Both the position numbers and the translations under genes were made by a program. From Archegozetes longisetosus (lineage: Eukaryota > Arthropoda > Arachnida > Sarcoptiformes > Trhypochthoniidae), in the NCBI GenBank assembly GCA_018873245.2, contig JAEMBT020000006.1, forward strand, positions 6,159,855-6,223,854: 64,000 nucleotides of DNA. The letters run 5' to 3'. Of this stretch, positions 1 through 10,318 are shown in pieces. Every line of letters begins with the position of its first letter. Positions within the stretch are counted from its first letter, which is position 1. The notes under the pieces were generated by a model, which saw nothing but the letters and a program-made list of their open reading frames with translations, was not told where the DNA came from and did no database searches.

Positions 1-45
1 TTAATAATAATACATGGTGTATACTTCAAGTTTCTCACATCTTAT

Positions 46-975
46 AATTGAGTGATGGTATGCAATAACCAGTCATCTCTTGATCAGTATTGCATATGAA
101 AAAAGCTTTTCTAATACTATTTAAGAGTAGACACAAAGCACGACATGTATTAAATAAGATTGAATATATGAATGCCCCGATAATAAAAAAGCCTATCTCT
201 TAAAGCGTTGAAACGAGTAAAACGCACTTAAAGTTGCGTTTCAAAAATGTTTACAAAAATCAAACTCATTGAAACTTAAATATGAAATTTATTATTTGTA
301 ACGTGTAATTAAACATATTCTATGTCAGATTCATCAGAATAATCTGATTCTTTAGAATTAAAATTAAATTGAGATAAAAAGTCAATATAAAATTTTCTAT
401 TTTTTACATCCAAATAGTCTAATATTTAATTAGAATAAGAGGAGTTCTCTTATTTGGCGAGCCATTAGATAAATGAATCAATTTATTATTGATTGAATTA
501 AACATTTAAAATCCTAATAAAACACTTGATTAATGCTTTATTGATATAAATAAAAACTAATGCTTTCATGTTATGTAGTGATCATCAATATTGTAATGTT
601 CATAATGAACATAACACAATTTGATTGCGCATTCTCTTAAAGTTAGATTTGATTAGCATTCAATTCTATTGTGATCAAGAGTTTTTAAACATGATTATTT
701 ATAAATTTTTTCCATTGAAACATATATTGAATTTTATTATATGAATAAAGTATGATGTGAGCTCAATGTTTAAAACAAAATCCGAAAAAGAGGTTAACTC
801 GAGATAGGCTTTTTTATTATCGGGGCGTTCATATGTTAAATGAGTTTAAGTTATATTCTTTAATAATAATTAATTTATTCTTTCTGAAGGCGTCGTTCGT
901 ATCAATACATTTGGGCCATTTAAAAATACAATACTGATCAAGAGATGACTGGTTATTGCATACTATCACTCAATT
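46..975. mobile_element. Non-autonomous element with long terminal inverted repeats
   Basis: The first roughly 50 bases of each end are inverted copies of one another: the left arm (about 46-95) contains TGCAATAACCAGTCATCTCT and the right arm (about 926-975) contains its reverse complement. A second inverted pair lies inside: GCCCCGATAATAAAAAAGCC at about 174-200 matches the reverse complement at about 803-832. The stretches between the outer and inner pairs differ, so the arms are decayed or carry insertions. The interior has no coding sequence. AATT flanks both ends but is palindromic, so it could belong to the repeat rather than being a target duplication. The superfamily is not resolved. 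Confidence 0.75.
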
Positions 976-1594
976 CCTGCTTACCAAATTGAATCATTTT
1001 TTTAATATTTTGTATAATGTATATAATAATTTTGTTCATCTGTTTAAATAACGATTTTATAGTAACCTATTTCTGCATAATAGTTTACAGCAATTATCAG
1101 TTGCACTAAATTCTATATTTTTATATCTATTTAAAACTAAATGAATATAAAAATAAGATTGTTCTAAAAATGATTTGCTATCAGTTTCAGCATTTAATCA
1201 AATTTATATTAAAATTTTATGAATTTTATAGAATCAAATATTTATTATAGATTTTTAAGAGTCATTCATTTACAAATGGTGGCTCTTTTAATTTCAAAGA
1301 TATTTGTCTAATTATTAATTTCGTTAAAAGATGAGTTACGATATAATTATAAATTAATATTAAAATTTTGGTCATTGTTTTAATGCCAAATTTAGTAATC
1401 TAAAACTATGCCAATTTTTAAACAAAAATTCATTTTTCGTTATTTTTAAAAATCATTTCAATCGGAAGTATTCAATATTAAATTTAAAATAATAATTTTA
1501 AATTTTTATGAAATTTGAAAAATATATTGAGTATATTGTTAAATAATTGCATAAAATTTATTGAATGAGCGGTTGGCTTTTACTTTTGTGTGAA
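976..1594. other. AT-rich stretch, nothing recognised
   Basis: Low-complexity AT-rich sequence without an open frame of note, repeat pair or RNA motif that I can see. Confidence 0.6.
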
Positions 1595-2045
1595 GCTGAG
1601 GAAAACATTACATATCTATATATTTATTATCAGCATTACTTAACAAGCAAAAAGTCTCAAGCCACACTCACCTCCGGCCATTTCTAAGCTCTGCCCACCA
1701 AAAAAATTTTTAGTCACACCTACCAACATTTTCTTAAATTTCTATCTAAATGTACTGTTTAAAAATATGCAAGCGGATTCTCAAAATTCCTTCTGTGGGC
1801 GGAGTTATAAACGTTCAAAGTTCGATTTTTCAAAACTTTGATTGGATTTTACTTTCCCTAAAGCTGGTGTAGTAATTACATTTATATATATTTGTTATCA
1901 GCATGATAAGATAAATAAAAGTCTCAAGCTATGCCCACCAAAATTTTCTTAAATTTCTATCTAAACATACTATTTAAGAATATGCAATCGAATTCTCAAA
2001 TTCCTTCTGTGGGTGAAGTTATGGATTTTCAAAATTTCGATATTC
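1595..2045. repeat. Diverged direct duplication (two copies)
   Basis: Copy 1 (about 1600-1835) and copy 2 (about 1866-2040) share, in order, a TATATATTTRTTATCAGCAT block, an AAAGTCTCAAGC block, GCCCACCAAAA, TTTTCTTAAATTTCTATCTA and ATTCCTTCTGTGGG. Copy 2 lacks roughly 55-60 bases present in copy 1. The copies are imperfect, so the duplication is not recent. No coding potential is convincing. Confidence 0.7.
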
Positions 2046-2389
2046 CAATAGTAACTAGGACATCATTTATGTCTAGTTTTTTATGTTTACTTATTTACTA
2101 TACATCAACACGTGTTTTAATTTTTTAAATAAGTGTTTCGAATTCAGTTTTTAGTCAAAATTTTGTTTTTTGTGAATATTACTCATATTGATTTCACTCT
2201 AAGTGTAAGTCTATTTTTTTATTTGTTATTTTATTTATTAAGGTTTTTAGAAGTAAATTTAATCAAATTTGAGATTTTCAATTTAAGTACTAAATACCAC
2301 AATCTTTTATTTTATAAATTTTGTAATTTCATTTTTATATTTCACACACATTCATTCGCACGAAATACACTAAACGTGCTCATAGGCGG

Positions 2390-2611
2390 ATGGACTCTCC
2401 ATTGTTGGATCGTGATACAAGTCTAGCTGGAGAGACCAGAAGTGGTTACTTTCGAGTAATGATTAAATTCGGGTCCGAGCACTATCCCGTTTACAACAAT
2501 GCTGGAGTACAATGTTTAGTGTTAGAAATTGGAATGAAAACTCAAACTACATCTAATATTTCCCAAATTTTTGACAAATTTTTCCACTGTGAACTTCCTC
2601 TTTCAGAGTAA
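2390..2611 (+). other. Unassigned open reading frame, coding-like composition
   Basis: A 73-codon frame starting at ATG 2390. Its middle (about residues 13-50) has a more protein-like composition than the surrounding AT-rich DNA, including GETRSGYFRVMIKFG and HYPVYNNAG. I do not recognise the family. It lies directly upstream of the Merlin transposase relic and may be an exon remnant or part of that element. It could also be chance. Confidence 0.25.
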
Positions 2612-2631
2612 TTTTATTAATATTTAATCAA

Positions 2632-3903
2632 ATGGCAGAAAATCAATTTCCAGAGTTTGATGACATAAGCTAAATAACTTCTCAAATGAAGAATCTGTAA
2701 TTGAATTCTTAGAGAGGTTTAAACTCATTCCAACCAGAGATTATGCTGCCACTCATGCCCGATGTACAAAATGTTCCTCTCCAATGATGCTAGAATGAAA
2801 TTGGTTGGAGATTGAGGTGCGTGAGTAAAATATGCCGCCATTCATGCAATTCACTCAAAGGAACATGTTTTGAGAGGGCTCATTTAACATGGGTCAGTAT
2901 GAATTAGATGAAATTTTTTATTTTAATTATTTTCGACAAGACTACTAAATGTTTGTTTCATGCCACGTTTTATGTGTTCCAGGTTCAAATTCTCTGGACT
3001 TAATCCAGGATTTAATCTTCTGCTTCGTTTGCAAAGGAATGCCGACACTTGAGTTTGCTTGTGATGTCGTCGGATGCACGCCAAAAACCGCAGTCGGCTG
3101 GTTGGTTTTATGAGAAAGATCTGTTGTAATAACGTAAACCATGCCAACAAAATAGGCTTTCCAATGGCTCAGGTTGAGATCGATGAAACACATCTTTACC
3201 GCCCGAAACACCATCGTGATCGTGGTCTTGGAGATGTGTGGGTTGTCGGTGGTATTTGTAGGGAGGCAAAAGAAGTCTTTGTTGTAAGAGTTGACGATAG
3301 AAGCTAAAATACCTTAGATGATATCATTCGTGAAAGAGTTGAGCCTGGGTCCATCATTTTCACCGATGGTTGGCGCGGATACACTAGAATGATGGATAGG
3401 CTCGGTCATTAAGATGGTGTAACAGGTATTGCAGGGCATTTCATCTGCAATCACCAAGTTGAATACACTGCAGACGACATCACTCTAGCGTCACTCAACA
3501 ATACTCCTGGCGTACTAGAAGTCAATACGAATCCCATTGAGAGTCTATGGAGAGATTTGAAGCCATCATAAGGTCAACTCAAGAAAATCGAGATATTGAT
3601 GGTTACGTTCATCGAATGGCAGATACATGTATTTTATGAATATGTAGTTATTACATTGACATTTAATTTTGATCGAAATTTTTACTCTCAATCCTTTATT
3701 CTAGTATGAAGAATATCAATCGAAATGGCGATGAACTTAGACGTTTCCTTGAAGATATCCGTGTTTTATACCCTTTCAATGCTTCACCTTGCTTCCACCA
3801 ACCTTTCACTCCAATCAGCCCTACTTCAGTTTCCAGCTTCGATTCAGGCTCTGATACAGAAATCGATTCTGTTAAAGATTATTTTGCAGCTCGTCCTGAT
3901 TAA
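2632..3903 (+). pseudogene. Merlin/IS1595-like (ISXO2 domain) transposase, broken
   Basis: Pieces of one DDE transposase occur in the right order but in shifting frames. An N-terminal region resembles the family's zinc ribbon: CTKC at about 2766, and CRHSC followed by KGTCFERAHL at about 2833-2890. A helix-turn-helix-like stretch follows (EFACDVVGCTPKTAVGWL, about 3050-3105). The catalytic core has the first D in VEIDETHLY, then WVVGGI, the second D in FTDGWRGY and the E in NPIESLW. The tail is LRRFLEDIRVLYP, about 3733-3771. At least three frameshifts and several in-frame stops (for example TAA at 3305 and after RLGH near 3410) make it dead although all three acidic residues remain. In the family this enzyme cuts and pastes Merlin elements. 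I could not identify its terminal repeats. Confidence 0.85.
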
Positions 3904-4938
3904 GCTCAACAAGTGTTTTTATATCTTTAAATCTTGTATTATCTTGTAATTAGCGAAAATTTTTATAAAATCTTTACTACGAAATCTAATAAATATAAAA
4001 TAAATTTGATTAAATTAACCTAATTTTTGTTCTTTATTTCATAAACTCATTAATTTAAAAACTTAAATAAATGCGATTTATTATATTAAATAATTTAAAT
4101 CATTATAATTTATTTGTACAGACAAATTTAAACATGCACTAGAAATTGATAAAATTTCGAAATTAATAAAATATTCGTGATTATTGAGATAAAATAACAA
4201 ATTAAAAATGTGAAAACTTACATTTAGAACGGACCCAGTGAAGGTAAAATTCACAAAAAGCAAATTTTTCACTAACAACTGAATTTGAAAAACAAATTAT
4301 TGAAAAAAAAATCAAAATACTTGTTGACTACAGTATCATCAATTCTTTTTAAGGAAATATGGAGATCTCCAGATTATTAGGTATTCACGTGACAAATATT
4401 AGCCTATAAACGTGCTTATTTTTAACCAACAAATACAAGTAAACATACTTATAGGTAACAAAAAATTTCATTTTAAATTAAATCATTTTGAATTGAGGAA
4501 AATTTTTAAAATAATTTTCAATATAAATATGATTTTTAATAATTTAATATCAATTACGAAATCAAAATATGCTTATCCAATAATCAAAACAAGTATGATT
4601 ATATTTTTAGAAAAATTATAATAATAAATTGTAAAAATATTTAAATAAAAGATATTTTTCAATTTTTTTGTGATATTGCCATACGAGCACCAGATAAATA
4701 TTATTATCATTTGATAGCTATTAATATATATTACATTTATCAAGCATAACTTCCTTTAAATATAAACAAATTGTTATCTCAATGAAATATATTTCCTTTT
4801 AATATTAGTCTATTAACAGTAATTTAACTTGTTAAAGAGGAAAATGCGTTTCCCTTAAATTTTTATCTATAATCTGGCGATGAAATGTTGAAATTGTAGC
4901 CGCAGTTTAACTTTGATTTGGGTGAATTAACGTCAAAA
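3904..4938. other. AT-rich spacer, no gene seen
   Basis: Sequence between the Merlin relic and the GPCR gene. It contains only short, low-complexity frames (69 codons or fewer, rich in I, N, F and K), which I consider chance. The GPCR promoter presumably lies in its right part, but I see no distinct core element. Confidence 0.6.
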
Positions 4939-6082
4939 ATGAATGACAGTATGAGTTCGAATTTTTCATCAAAATCTTTGACCAAAAACGAGTGGTCCAT
5001 TTATCTTTATGTTATCATAGAAGTGATTGGAGTTTTAGGAAATTTTTTTCTCTTATATTCGATCGCCAAGGTTAAGAAGATTCGGACGACAACCAATAAG
5101 TTGATAGCAAACATGGCCTTTTCTGACTTACTTCTATCTCTGACTTACGTCCCCTTTGATTATACGCGATTTACACTAAACAACTGGATTTTCGGACAAT
5201 TTACTTGCAAATCGCTTTTGATGGTGAAGATTTCCTCTCAATATGTTTCTGCCTTTTCAATGACCATCATAGCCATCGACAGATATATGGTTATAGTGAA
5301 GCAGAGCTATCGACGGATTTTTGGCAGAGTTCCTCCATCGGTGGTTTGTGGTCTCATCTGGATCTTGTCCGTGGTCCTCACCTATCCCTACTCTCACATC
5401 GCTTATACCTTCATTAGACCCCACTCTAGTGGGTACAAACAGTGCAATCTCCGTTTCCCGAAACCACCTTATAATGTAGCCCTTGCTTTGTTCAAAGCAT
5501 TAACCATATACTTCATTCCTCTTGCGATAACTGGCTGTGCCTACGCTTGTCTCGGCTTGTTTTTAATGAAAAGAAAAGTGATTGGAAGCGCTGGTGAAGC
5601 TAGACAAGTGAGACTAGAAAAGTCAAAGAAGAAGGCGCTAAGAATGGTTGCCTTCATCACAGGTATAGAAGTATAGTAGCAATGAAATTACACTGATGTT
5701 TGGGCCTTCTTAACCCACAGGTGCCTTTGCTATAATTTGGTTTCCGATCAACACCTACTACTTCATTCTAAATACAACAAATTGGTTGAGCGCATTGTCA
5801 GAAAATCCAAATTCAATTATTTCTCAGAAGGCTAATGAAATACTTTTGCTTGTTTGTCATGTAATTTCTACCACATATGTTATTTACAACCCTTTTATTT
5901 GCTTCTCACTTAACGACAAATTCCAGTCAGCCTTCAAAGAAGCCATTCTTTATCCGATTAACAAGTGCATGCGAGCTTGTGTCAACTTTCAATGTTGGAA
6001 TGAACCTGTTCCAGACAAATCTGTTGGAGACAATTCTCACTCAAACACAACATTTAATGCCACTAATTCTAGCGTCGTTTAA
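4939..6082 (+). CDS. Rhodopsin-family (class A) peptide-type GPCR, two exons
   Basis: Exons 4939-5662 and 5721-6082 are joined by a 58-bp GT..AG intron; the predicted protein is 361 aa. ATG 4939 is the first in-frame ATG after a TAG at 4897. The short extracellular N-terminus has N-glycosylation sequons (NDS, NFS). Seven membrane spans carry class A landmarks: GNFFLL in TM1, FSDLL with the TM2 aspartate, Cys before TM3 (FTCKS), the DRY motif (AIDRYMVI), the TM4 tryptophan (GLIWIL), an ECL2 cysteine (YKQCNL), the TM5 proline (YFIPLA), WFP in TM6, and NPFIC in TM7 where NPxxY is usual. A Lys/Arg-rich third loop and a Cys-containing tail follow. This layout fits neuropeptide receptors of the NPY/RYamide/RFamide type, but I cannot fix the ligand. 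Product: plasma-membrane receptor signalling through G proteins. Transposon relics flank the gene on both sides, yet its frame is clean. Confidence 0.85.
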
Positions 6083-6334
6083 ACCCAATGGAAAAGAGAA
6101 GTGAGAAAAGGAAAGGATTACAAGTGAATAATCAGAAAAGTTTTACAAAATTTTTCATTTTATAAGAAAAGTTTCTTTACTATTTTTCGATTTTTTAAAC
6201 AATTATCTTAACTAACCAGTCACAAAAATCCGGATTTTTCGTAAAAATGTTAAAAATCATTGAGAAAGCTTTTACTTTGTAATGCATCAACTATTGTATA
6301 AAAATTATTACATTATTGGAAATTATTATTTATA
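6083..6334. other. GPCR 3' flank
   Basis: AT-rich sequence containing the presumed 3' UTR. No other feature recognised. Confidence 0.5.
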
Positions 6335-6967
6335 AAGTGATTATTCGATAATTGCAAGTCCTCGGGACCAAAATTTTTGTTGCAATTATAGAATAGTTAC
6401 AATTATCGATAATTGCAACTTTTTTTAAAAATTCATATAAGTTGCAGTTATAGAATAAAATGTTATTTCTATTAGAGTTGTCACAATAGAACTACAACTC
6501 GAATCATTTACTCAAATTTACAAAATCTGTGAAACTTTGTATTTGGTTTCTAAATCAACTGATTTGTATTTACTTTTTGATTTTAAGCTATTTTTATCCG
6601 ACATTTTTCGTATTTTAATAACACACGTGCTTTAAGACATTGTTTGACTATAAGTGAAATTCTATAAAGTATTTATCTCATAATCAATTTATGAATAATT
6701 TATGAAAGTGCTTCTTAGAAATTCAACTTTTACGCTTTGGCATACAGTAATGTATCAAAACTTTTAGTTGCAATTATAGAAGCATGTATTATACTAATGG
6801 GTCCTGTGAAATTAATTGCATTTAAGGAATATTTGCAATTATCGAAGTTGCAGTTATGGAATATTTTTTAGTATTAGTTTCTATGGCTTAAAGTTTGGGA
6901 CTTTTTAATACCTTGCAATTATCGAATAGTTGCAAATATAGAATATGCAATTATCGAATATTCACTG
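6335..6967. mobile_element. MITE, pogo/Tc1-mariner-like, TA target duplication
   Basis: The two ends are inverted copies of about 20 bases (right end read inward: CAGTGAATATTCGATAATTG; the left end differs at two positions). TA lies directly outside each end (6333-6334 and 6968-6969), as expected for IS630/Tc1/pogo elements. The interior has no transposase and is built from scattered copies of TTGCAATTATMGAATA on both strands. It is non-autonomous. Confidence 0.8.
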
Positions 6968-7265
6968 TACCAATTTCAATCAAATTTGAATGAAAGTTCT
7001 AAGATGACCGGTTCAAAAGTAAGACTGACCACTGTCCACTCATTGATCTTGACCACTGGTCATATTGATATGGATATGAAAGTGAAGCTTATTGAGAGAA
7101 AAATCTAATGTGATCAGTTTCATCTCTTAATCTTATTTGGTTCAGAAGATATGAATTTAAAGGTGAAATCTTTTAACATTATGGATGTAGTACTTTAGCT
7201 TAAATTCTTGCCCAAATAATATGAAAAGTTTGCATTTTATTGATGGTTTTTGAGGATTCATTGAG
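6968..7265. other. Spacer, nothing recognised
   Basis: No open frame or repeat pair seen. Confidence 0.5.
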
Positions 7266-7704
7266 GTACGAGTCATACTGTCCCAGAATTTTGCATTGAT
7301 TTTTTAGGTTTATATTGGCTAATTTTTGCGAACTTTTTCATTTTATTTCATGGAAATTTTCCTATTTTTAATGAATTTTAGAGGAGTTTGAAAATATACG
7401 AGGGCGTACAGTCCCAGAATATTAATAGTAAATCATAATGATTTTAAGTGATTTTTCTCAAGTTTTTAGCCTAAATTCCATATTAAACGATATGTAAACT
7501 TCACTTTTTGGCGATTTTTTAATGCGTTTTTCATTATTTTAGGTGGTACGAAAGGTACGAGCTCGTACTGTCCCAGCTTTTTTGATTGGTTTTAAATGAT
7601 TATTCACTGTTTTTTGAGAGCTTTTTCTGTTTTATACTATGGAAATCCTGCTATTTTTCATGAATTTTAGAGAGTACGAAAAGTACGAGCTAGTACTGTC
7701 CCAG
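7266..7704 (+). repeat. Higher-order repeat around GTACGAG...ACTGTCCCAG
   Basis: Four copies of a 21-22 bp core, GTACGAGNNNGTACTGTCCCAG, start near 7266, 7396, 7555 and 7683 (spacings about 130, 159 and 128). The third core contains the perfect palindrome GTACGAGCTCGTAC. Longer matches pair copy 1-2 with copy 3-4: ATGGAAAT...CTATTTTT.ATGAATTTTAGAG recurs at about 7348-7385 and 7637-7674, giving a supra-unit near 290 bp. The last core abuts the truncated Merlin transposase. Confidence 0.75.
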
Positions 7705-8329
7705 CCTCGCCATATATACACTACTTATAATCGTGGACGTCATCCGATTCTATTATCAGTTTGGGTTGTTGGTGGAGTTTACCGTGAGACTGGTCAATGC
7801 TTCATTGAGAAAACGGAGATTCGAAATCGACAAACTCTACACGACATCATCATAAGACGTGTACACTGTGGTTCTATCATCATGACATATTTTTGGAAAG
7901 GATATCTTGGAGTTGTCGAAGAATGCAACATGTCTGCCCATTTCAAAACCAAGCACAAAAGCAACTTCACAGAAAAGGTTAGAATACCTGGAGGTAATGG
8001 AGAAATCAAAGTTCATGTACACACCAACACCGTCGAGAGATTATAGAGAGAATTAAAGCGTAGTATCAAGCGCGTCCGAGAGTACACCAAAGTGAGTGGC
8101 GAATTATCCAGTGGGTGAACACATACATACATCTACTTTCGAAACAATTTGGACTGTTTGGCCAGCGATGATTATCGATTTGAACGATTTTTGGAAGATG
8201 TCAAAGTTGTATTTCCTGGAATTTCACCACCGCTACCACCTCCAAAAGAAGATGCATTATTCAGAACCTGACTTGGAGCTTGAATATAGCCACGATGAAT
8301 ATGATGCTGAAGATTCTGAAGATGATTAA
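7705..8329 (+). pseudogene. Second Merlin/IS1595-like transposase, 5'-truncated and dead
   Basis: The frame opens inside the catalytic core (YNRGRHP...WVVGGVYRETGQCF), so the zinc ribbon, the helix-turn-helix and the first catalytic aspartate are absent. The second aspartate motif reads MTYFWKGY where the sister copy has FTDGWRGY. The E motif (NTVERL) is followed by TAG exactly where the family has tryptophan, then RELKR. The C-terminal motif DDYRFERFLEDVKVVFPG appears after a frameshift, at about 8164-8220. An acidic, Asp/Glu/Tyr-rich tail ends at 8328. It is clearly related to but diverged from the 2632-3903 copy. Confidence 0.8.
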
Positions 8330-8609
8330 TCATATTATCATTTATTAACACTCATTATTATTATTTATTATCATTTATTATGATTTAAATAAAATATTAG
8401 AAACCAAAAAGTTCGTATACTTTATTTCATGTTTATCCCGCTTAATTTCAAAAACTTAACGAACAAGTTATAAATGCATCATTTGTGTATGAAAACATAT
8501 CATTGATGTTATCAGTGATAGGCAATCACCACGTGAATGATTTTTTTCACTAAACTGCACAAAGTAGTAATAACCCTGTGTCTATTAATTTCAATTATTT
8601 GTTTCAATT
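8330..8609. other. AT-rich spacer
   Basis: Includes short ATT/ATTT repeats at 8339-8390. Nothing else recognised. The 5' end of the hAT element must lie here, but I could not match its terminal repeats. Confidence 0.5.
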
Positions 8610-10048
8610 ATGGTAAAAACGTTGACAGAGAAGATAAAAGAAATATCTAAGAAAAATCCCGAAGAACTCGAAGCTCGATTCAATAGTAACTTGAAAGTGA
8701 CTCAATTGTGGTGTAAAATCTGCAACAAGAACGTGAGTGTTGATGATGGTCATTTTATGCATCGTGTTATCTCGCATCGCAATGGGTAGAAACAAAGATA
8801 ATGTTGATCTGAAGAAGCCTAAACAACCAAGAATTGACGATGCTGTTCAAAGTGCCAACAAATTTGCAGATCAATCGGATCAATTCAATATGAGATTAGC
8901 AGCCGCATTTATATCAGCAGGCATTCCATTAAATGCATTGATGAATCCATTATTGAAAGAGTTTCTTCAAACTGAAATTAAGACTGTTCTACCTAGTGTT
9001 TCCACTTTGAGGCAATCAACTATTCCTAAAATTTATGACACCAAATTAGAAGAGTTGAGAGAATTTGTGGGCGAAAATGATATCTATCTAGTAATGGATG
9101 AAACGACAGACGCTTGTAATCGTTATATATTAAACATCATTGTTGGATGGGAAAAGTTTCAAAACTTATCTTTTTCACACTGCTTTCTTGCAGGGAACGA
9201 AAAATCAATTCATTGTGCAAGAAGTTTTGAATTCTTTGACTTTGCTATGGAAAAATTCGGATAAAATTTATTATGAAAGATTGATTTTAATTCTCTCTGA
9301 TCAGGGAACCAACATGATAGCAGCTGGTCATGTATTAAAGACATTCTGCCCCAATTTGCATCACATCACTTGTCTTGTTCATAGTCTCAATCGTGTTTGT
9401 GAATTAATTAAAGACAATCATCCAACTGTTAATAAAGTAAACTCTCGTACGAAGAAGATTCTTACCAAATCACCATATAGAAAGAAATTATTGCAAGAAA
9501 CATGCAATATGCCATTGCCTCCTAAAGCAGTTATTTCACGTTGGAACACCTGGCTAGATGCGAGTTTCTATTTGATTGATAATTTCGCTACTATCACAAC
9601 ATTCATCGAGTCAATAGGAGTAGATTCAGATGCAGTTAAAAAAGTGCAAAAGATATTCAAGTTTGAGAAGACACTTGAAAAAGAATTTTTAGATTTTTAA
9701 CAGAAACAATTATAAAGATGCAAGGAAAGTTTTTGAAGATGGAACAACAGTTAAAGTTTTTCAATGATGCCAAAGATCAGCTTAGTGGAATATATAAGGA
9801 AAAGATTAATAATTCTTTTAGCAAGAATCCTGATTTGAAAAGATTCATTGAAATGTCAAAGTTCCTGAAAATGAAAAGTTTAACTTCAAATTAAAGACAC
9901 TTTGTGCTCCATTAACAACTGTTGAAGTTGAACGATCATTAAGTCAAGTTAAAACACTTCTAAGTGATAAAAGATCATTTTCTGAGGACAATATTATTAA
10001 ATATCATAATATTCAGTTCAATTCATTCATCAATGACCAAGAGTAGTA
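8610..10048 (+). pseudogene. hAT-superfamily transposase (CGGBP1-like), frameshifted
   Basis: It starts at ATG 8610 with a short BED-like zinc finger (WCKICNKN ... HRVISHRNG) that runs into TAG. The frame then shifts near 8760 and continues as LKKPKQPRIDDAV and the core LVMDETTDACNRYIL (about 9090-9135). A second shift near 9190 leads into SDQGTNM, HHITCLVHSLNRVC and ISRWNTW, ending with a TAA near 9700. The C-terminal dimerisation motif LTTVEVERSLSQVKTLLSDK is found in yet another frame at about 9912-9975, followed by a stop at about 10048. All domains of a hAT transposase are present in order, but three or more frameshifts make it non-functional. Terminal repeats were not found. Confidence 0.85.
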
Positions 10049-10318
10049 GAGAGATCTTCCAGAATATACTTAGCATTATCATTTCTATTCATTTTATTCA
10101 AATCATGACAGGAAAATAACAAATTTCTTTGAAAATATAACCAAAAATTTTAACAAATTTCATTCAATATTTAACAAAAAAACCAACAAAATATTGTGAA
10201 AGTTTTAACAAAAAATTTTTGGCATTGCTAATAATAAAAACAACCTGATGTAACCTAACCTAACATAACATCACATTATAATACGATTGAAATCGAGATC
10301 TATGGAAAATTTGACGAA

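Noticed and set aside
2985-3010. tRNA T-arm-like stretch (CCAGGTTCAAATTCTCTGG)
   Set aside because: It pairs well but has no A box or acceptor stem, and lies inside the transposase coding remnant.
2632-3903. TAA read as glutamine (alternative genetic code) in the Merlin transposase
   Set aside because: Several internal stops are TAA at positions compatible with Gln, but frameshifts and a TGA are also present, and the sister copy has TAG at a tryptophan site. Ordinary decay explains it.
7266-7704. CRISPR-like array
   Set aside because: Four diverged cores with long spacers that are themselves repetitive, in an animal genome.
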